DNA of 64,000 bases from Setophaga petechia (lineage: Eukaryota > Chordata > Aves > Passeriformes > Parulidae), in contig JANCRA010000008.1 in NCBI GenBank assembly GCA_024362935.1, positions 36,302,557-36,366,556 on the forward strand, given 5' to 3'. Below, in pieces: positions 58,201 through 64,000 of this stretch (its first letter is position 1; each line of letters starts with the position of its first letter). The position numbers and the translations under genes are program-made. Below the pieces are notes generated by a model that did no database searches, was not told the DNA's origin, and saw only the letters and a program-made list of their open reading frames with translations.

Positions 58201-61200
58201 TTAAAATTATGTAACAGTATGTATATATAGTCAAAGTATCATAGAGTTCACAGGAGATATAAACCTGCATAAACCCCTGTGTACATATACAATGCATTGT
58301 ATGTAGACAATTACAAAATTCACAGCATCTAAAGCACCTAAAATGTGATCACTTCTGCTTGTGTGACTTATTTTGCCATGATAATGAAGAAAAAATTGCT
58401 TCCTGTTATGATTTTTGTTTTAATCATTTGAAGCACTCCATCCAAATGCCACTGCACAGAGTGTTGAGCTTCTGAATTCCTGAAAAGCTGAAAAATTCTG
58501 ATGGGTGTAGGATCTCTTCCTTTGCCTCTCACACCCATCTATGTGAACTGTAAGAATGTGTGGGAAGACTTTTCAGAACTCATACCAAATATTTTACATA
58601 ACAATATTGTAAAATATATATGGCAATAACATTCCATTTGCCTATTATAGAATTTCTCCTAAAAAAAATTAGTTTTTCTGGATTTGAATAGAGCCATATC
58701 ATGCTCAGCATAGAAAACCAGTACATTTCAAACTCCTTCCAACTTTTTTACTCAGAGTGGTCCCAAGGAGTTTCTATGACATATATGAAGTTTGGAATAA
58801 AACTTTATTTCCTAATGAACAAAATGTTTTTTTTTCTTCCAAGCTCTTCCCTCATAGTAACAGGAGAGAAGTCTTTTGAACATTCAGAATTCATCTTATT
58901 TACCATCAAAAACACTAAGTGGGAAGTAACCTTTAAAAAAGGTAGGAACCAAATTATTAGAATTCCCATAGATAAAAAAATGACATTTTGAGTTACACCT
59001 CAAAATTAATCACAAAGCACCTCAGACTCTAAAAAACTTTCTTAATAAAATGAAAAACATTCAAGGAAGTAAGCAGTAAGACTCTCTAAGTCTAGATATA
59101 AGCAAAATGCAAAAGTCTATAAGTGCAGATTTGTTATAGCAAAGTCTGCACTCCACTTGAACTTTATATTTGATGAGCATTTTTAATCTTTCTGGTACAG
59201 CTGTCTGTCAGAGTCTTTTGCTTATCTCTTTCCATTTCTACACGGCTCATGGCAATGCAGAACTGTTCTGGTATATTGTGAAAAAGGTCTTCTTAGCTGT
59301 TCATTTGTGAATGATTCGTGTTTGAAAATAAAATCTTTAGAATAAAGGTGGCCATAAACTGATAACTTTACTTCTTTTTTAAAATGCTCTTTCTGTTCTT
59401 TTCAGATCATAATTACAATTTAGATTGTAATTTTAAAATAAAAAATTACCCAGTTTAACTTAAAGAATTGATACATAACCAGAGCCTTTTTATTAATTCC
59501 TTCAAGGAAGTATTTAGGCAAGAGAGATACTAAGAGGCATTTCCTTAAATAAAATACTTTGTATTTGTACATATATGTTGTCAAGGAAGACTTGAGGTAT
59601 ATGCAATTATTTTTGACCTAAAAATATGTGAAATATTTGGTTAATGAATATTTCCCTAGGCTTTTAAAACTTATAAGACATATCAATTTTTTTTTTTCTT
59701 TTTCTATGGATAGTAAATTCTGTGGGAAATTAGCCATCCATAGAAACCCAGCAGGGTCTCCCAGAGAAAAGATTGGTAGAGAAAACTAATGGAAATCAGA
59801 GATGTGCTTTTTTTTGCTCTGGCTGAGGAAGATAAGAAACAGTGAAAACTTGTTTCTTTCTGAAAAAAGGAAGGAAGAAAATGGGGAAAACACTGAATAT
59901 TGGAGAATTAACCATGTCTGAGACTTTCTGTGAGATTAGGTGACACATTTGTAGAGGGTGTCAAGAGAGACATAACTTTTGTTTTAGTGGATGTCTTAAG
60001 TAGAATCAAAAGCCCTTTGATTTAGTTTTTAGAGATGTTATGTCAGTACATAGCATACAGGACAAAAAGGCATTTTGGAAACCGCCTTAGATATTATGAA
60101 CAGAATTCTTGTTGATAGAATTTAGAGCATATAATATTTTTAAATCCTAATCATTTTGTTGAAAGGTTTGATCACTCTTTCAAGAGTTTAGAAATTTCTT
60201 TTTAGTGGCTGAATAAGTAAAAGCAATATCCTTTTGGCAGGGATAAATATTGTAGTTTTGCACCCAGTTAGCAGCAATGACTGCTGAGAAAATGGTTGTT
60301 TTCTGAAGGGTATGGTGGAAAAGTTAATATGATCTGAGTAAGAAAGGAGCACATTATAGACTCTCCTTTTTTGTCAAGGACAAGACATGAGTTAGGGGTT
60401 TTTTTAGAGGTTTTTCACTTAGTGTTGTGAATGAGGGTGTGACTGAGGTCCACTGCCATCTCAGTCTAGCTGTTCTGGAATAGAGAGAGGTAGATTGCAG
60501 TAAGATTGTGGTGATGTTAACAAGATGTGAATAGATGGAAAGGTTTGATGTTCTATCAGTGGATGAATTGATGTCAGATATACAAGTAGTAGTAAAGGAC
60601 AGTGTTGTATCAAACGGAGATGAAAACTACATTTTATTTTCATATGTCTACTTATTATGAAAAGGAAAATTAAAGAGTGTATAATGGTTTAGTGTATTGC
60701 AATTGCACTGAAAATCCTTTTGAGTGCCTTGTTCCTTTCTGTGTTTTCTTACAGAGGGAAATCTGGATCGGGTTGAGTTTTTTGGGCTTTTTTTTTTTTT
60801 TAATTTATTCTTGGAAGCAGGAAAACTGTTCTTTTCCAATTTTCTTAAAAGTTACTGTGCCTTAATGCAAATCTTAACCTTTTGCTGTGGTTCAAATATA
60901 TAGAGAAAGAGATCAAAATGTTATTTTGACAACCATCTTATGTGGGAAATTTCTTCCTCCACATCTATGTCAAGAATCTCTGATGTTTCTGTAAGAGGAA
61001 TTTTTAAGATGCTTTAAATTTACAAAGGACACATTTTTTCACAGATTACCTCTATACTTCAGATATAGATGGCAATCAAATGCTTAATAGTCTACAATGA
61101 GGTAAAAGCAAATGCCTTCTACTGAAACTAAATATGTATAATTGTTAGGGTGTACATAATCCAGACCTCCAAAGGACAGAGATAAAATTGTTTTGTCCTC

Positions 61201-64000
61201 TATATAGGGTAGGTTTTGCCTTTTAAAGTTTCTACATACATGATTTATTAAATGTTACATCATTTAAAGAAAATTCTCATTATGACTCCCTGTGGAAGAG
61301 TGTTATATCTTTTAAACAGTTTTATTTTTATTTCCATTTTAAATCTGACTTAAAGCTGGTTCAGACAGCATCATCCAGTTAATTGAATTGCATGTTTTAT
61401 ACTATGGACAAATCGAGATAAGCTAGGAGATATCAGGATTTTTTTCCCTACTATTGTTATTTACTAGGCTATACATAATGTTATGGGAGAAATCTTTTCT
61501 TTTTCAAGAGCTAAGCTTAGAAAAAATGGCCTAAAAAATTAGCCTTGAAGTATGAGTTTAGTATCTTCAGAGTACATACTTTTTTTCTGTAAAGAAATAG
61601 AGGTAAGACAAATTTTTAATCAACTTGCTAAAAAGAAAAAACAAACCAAAAGCGTATGGCATTTTTCTTCTTATTAGGATAATGGAGAGATTTACTGTAA
61701 AGATATGAACAGTTAGCAGTTTCAACAATAAGAAGTTTGAGAAGAGATGTGTAGAACTGGTTTGTGACATCATCCTGGAAACTAGATGAATTTCCAGCTA
61801 GAAACGTGTTGTAGGAACTGCTCAGTTTGGTGATTGTTTAACTCACTGGAAGATGTGACTCTGAAATCCAAGCGGGTCCCAAGTAAACCTGAAAATAAGT
61901 GCAGGACAGTTGTTTCTATGTTCATTTGTAAATTCCTGCATGCAAAGGAAATAAAATTTAATCTTTTATAATGGAATTTTCTGCTATAACATTAATCATG
62001 AAAAAGTAGGATCAGTCTCTATACTTGAGCACAGTACATGCGGTGTAACATTCTTACATGAGTTCCAGGCTTATATTTAACTGTTTAACATACAGCGTTT
62101 CCAGATTTTAGGTAAACACTGAGGATCTAGATTCCTATATGATTTTTTTATCTACATTTCCTTTATTTCTGTAAACAATGCCCTTAGATTGAACCTTGCT
62201 GCTTCCTGGCACTTCTGGCAAGGATGATTGTCTTTGTTTCTGTGTTGTTTATGGTGTCTCCTGAAGCATCTTAATTGCTGCTTCCTATCTTGTCATCCCC
62301 TCCTCCTTGGAAGACATCTTGAACTAGACAACATCTAATTCAACGAAGAGGAATGCAGACATCAGTTTATGGTGTGAGAGGCCCTGCAGGTTCTGGAATG
62401 GGATTTCTGAATGGAACCAAGTTGGGCTGTGAGACTCAGGCATGGTTCTCAGGGACTCTGGAGTGGTGTAACACTCCACATGAGCGCTCTGTGGACAAAG
62501 AACCCATATATTTTCAGGTGCTGGTCAGGATGGCAATGAGGAATGAGAAATAGAGAGCTGTTGAAGTGAATCTTGGGCATTTCACTTTGAGGAGAGAGAA
62601 GTAGCCTGTTACCACTGCATGGGAATAGCAAGCTGGTAATGGCTATGGTTCTGCCATGCCATTAAATAGTCTCATAAATAAGTGAAAAGAGATCATTGTA
62701 GCTGGGGCTAAACAAAACGTTCTGAAGACTTGACTTTATAAAATGTGTTTTCAAATCACTTTAAACTCTTGAACTATCACTTTAAAAAAACTTCGTGTGG
62801 CAAAGTCAACTACCTCCACAAAGAGCTTTCATGGCCTAACATCTTAATTTAGAATTTTCTCACATGTGGTAATGCTTACAGAAACTGAATTTGAGTTTAG
62901 CAATTTTTCTTGTTCAGTGATTAAATTTCAGTATGAACAATCTCATATATGCAACACTCAATTTAAAAATCCCTAAGCAATTTTGAAATTGATTGGTTTG
63001 CTGTGTAGACTTGATCTTTATTTGTAGGTGAGAATTTTCAGTAATCCTGCAGCAAGCTAGAGAGCTATCAAGAGAACTGAGATGCATTGTGTGCTCTCAG
63101 AAAAGTTCATCCCAACCCTATTGGATTCAATCTAAATCTTTCTACTGACTCCAGTGAGCTGAAGAGAACAGCTATCTTTTAGGGGAGGATAGATTAAAGA
63201 ACAGTTCTTCAGATATCTAAAGTTTCTAGGCCATTTAGATCATATTTTCATCTAAGAGAAAATGAGAAGATAGGTTTGTTGTTTTTTCCTTCCCATGAAT
63301 CATATTAGATCTGTACTAAAGGTGGCAGAAAATAGATTATACATGTGATGGAGAGGTACAGATAAAAAGAAACCTTCTCTTCCTTATTTTTCTTCTTGTC
63401 ATTAAATCACTGCAGTCAAGCATGGAAATGGCAAGGTGAATGTCAGTAAGTTAAACTTCGTGGGTGGCAAACGACTTGATAAACATCTTTTATAGCACCA
63501 CCTGTGGAGCTCCTTCAGATGTGAATTTGTCTGGTGTTGCTTTAATTTCTCCATATAGTACTGGAAAAGGAGTGAGAAAAAGGACATATGAGAGTCAGAA
63601 TTTAAAATAAGGTGAAAAAATATGACTAAGTGTTTCTGTTATGGATGTAGATTGACACATTGACAAAAGTGTCTAGCTGGTGAAATATTAAGAGACAAAG
63701 GAAACCAAGAATCAGGACAAGGAAAATATTTTGTTTTTATGTGAAAATGGAAATTTATAATATATATATGATTCCAGAGTAAATCCAGTCTTACATCAAA
63801 GGCTGAAGGGTGTCTAAGTGACCATTAATTGACAATAATCACATCCTTAGAAGAACATATCCTTAGCAGACTAAGGGTATCTGTAGGCAATAGGAAAAAA
63901 TCTTTTTGCACTATTAGTGAAACAAAGTTTCAGTTTTTCAAGCAGTCAAGCCTCTGAGTATCTCTTTCCACATAAGTGGTGTGACTGAGTGATTCGATTC
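55257..64000. other. AT-rich non-coding DNA to the end of the window
   Basis: No gene, RNA gene or interspersed repeat recognised over 8.7 kb. Two patches are less AT-rich and unexplained: about 56.35-56.56 kb (with a 12-bp palindrome CTCAGTACTGAG at 56533-56544) and about 62.34-62.64 kb (with a 7-bp stem TGGAGTG/CACTCCA near 62460). The open frames are 60-96 codons, on both strands, without homology. A T run of about 14 lies near 60.79 kb. Confidence 0.55.

Overview
The window looks like nuclear DNA from a bird, most likely a passerine. It is AT-rich and gene-poor. Every interspersed repeat I can recognise belongs to avian families: 3' fragments of CR1 LINEs, several LTRs of endogenous retroviruses, and one tRNA-Ile-derived SINE with a CR1-like tail, of the kind described from passerines (TguSINE1). 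There is no bacterial or viral gene layout, operon, rRNA gene, functional tRNA gene or CRISPR array.

I found no exon or gene that I can defend. The longest open frames are explained by repeats: a CR1 ORF2 remnant at 15.7-16.4 kb, microsatellite frames at 52.5-53.0 kb, and frames inside or antisense to LTRs. The rest have the lengths expected by chance in AT-rich DNA. The window could be a gene desert or part of a very large intron; the sequence alone does not decide.

Layout: 0-7.8 kb is AT-rich unique DNA with the SINE at 2.1 kb and an unexplained GC-richer block at 4.6-5.1 kb. From 7.8 to 8.2 kb there is a minus-strand LTR with TATA box and poly(A) signal, and at 13.1-13.5 kb a probable second minus-strand LTR. 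A CR1 fragment (15.6-16.5 kb) is followed by a piece of an avian ERVL-type LTR (16.6-17.0 kb). Other pieces of that LTR family lie at 22.9-23.1 kb (minus strand) and 30.4-30.6 kb (plus strand). A different ERVL-like LTR lies at 37.1-37.7 kb.

The clearest structure is at 40.8-41.8 kb. A 636-bp LTR is inserted inside a roughly 340-bp LTR of another family, and both have intact target-site duplications (4 bp inner, 6 bp outer). Further CR1 pieces lie at 27.8, 47.0, 50.6, 54.0 and 54.7 kb. The copy at 54.0 kb ends in a perfect 18-bp-arm hairpin. Microsatellites include a 200-bp CTTT/CTCT polypyrimidine tract (52.7 kb) and an uninterrupted (TA)27 (55.2 kb). The last 8.7 kb contains nothing I can name.

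Between repeats, a few AT-rich stretches (about 17.9, 30.9, 43.5 and 44.4 kb) have clustered POU-, FOX- or homeodomain-like motifs and resemble conserved non-coding elements. That is inference only and needs cross-species alignment. All family assignments are from recognition of the sequence, not from a database search, and most repeat edges are approximate.
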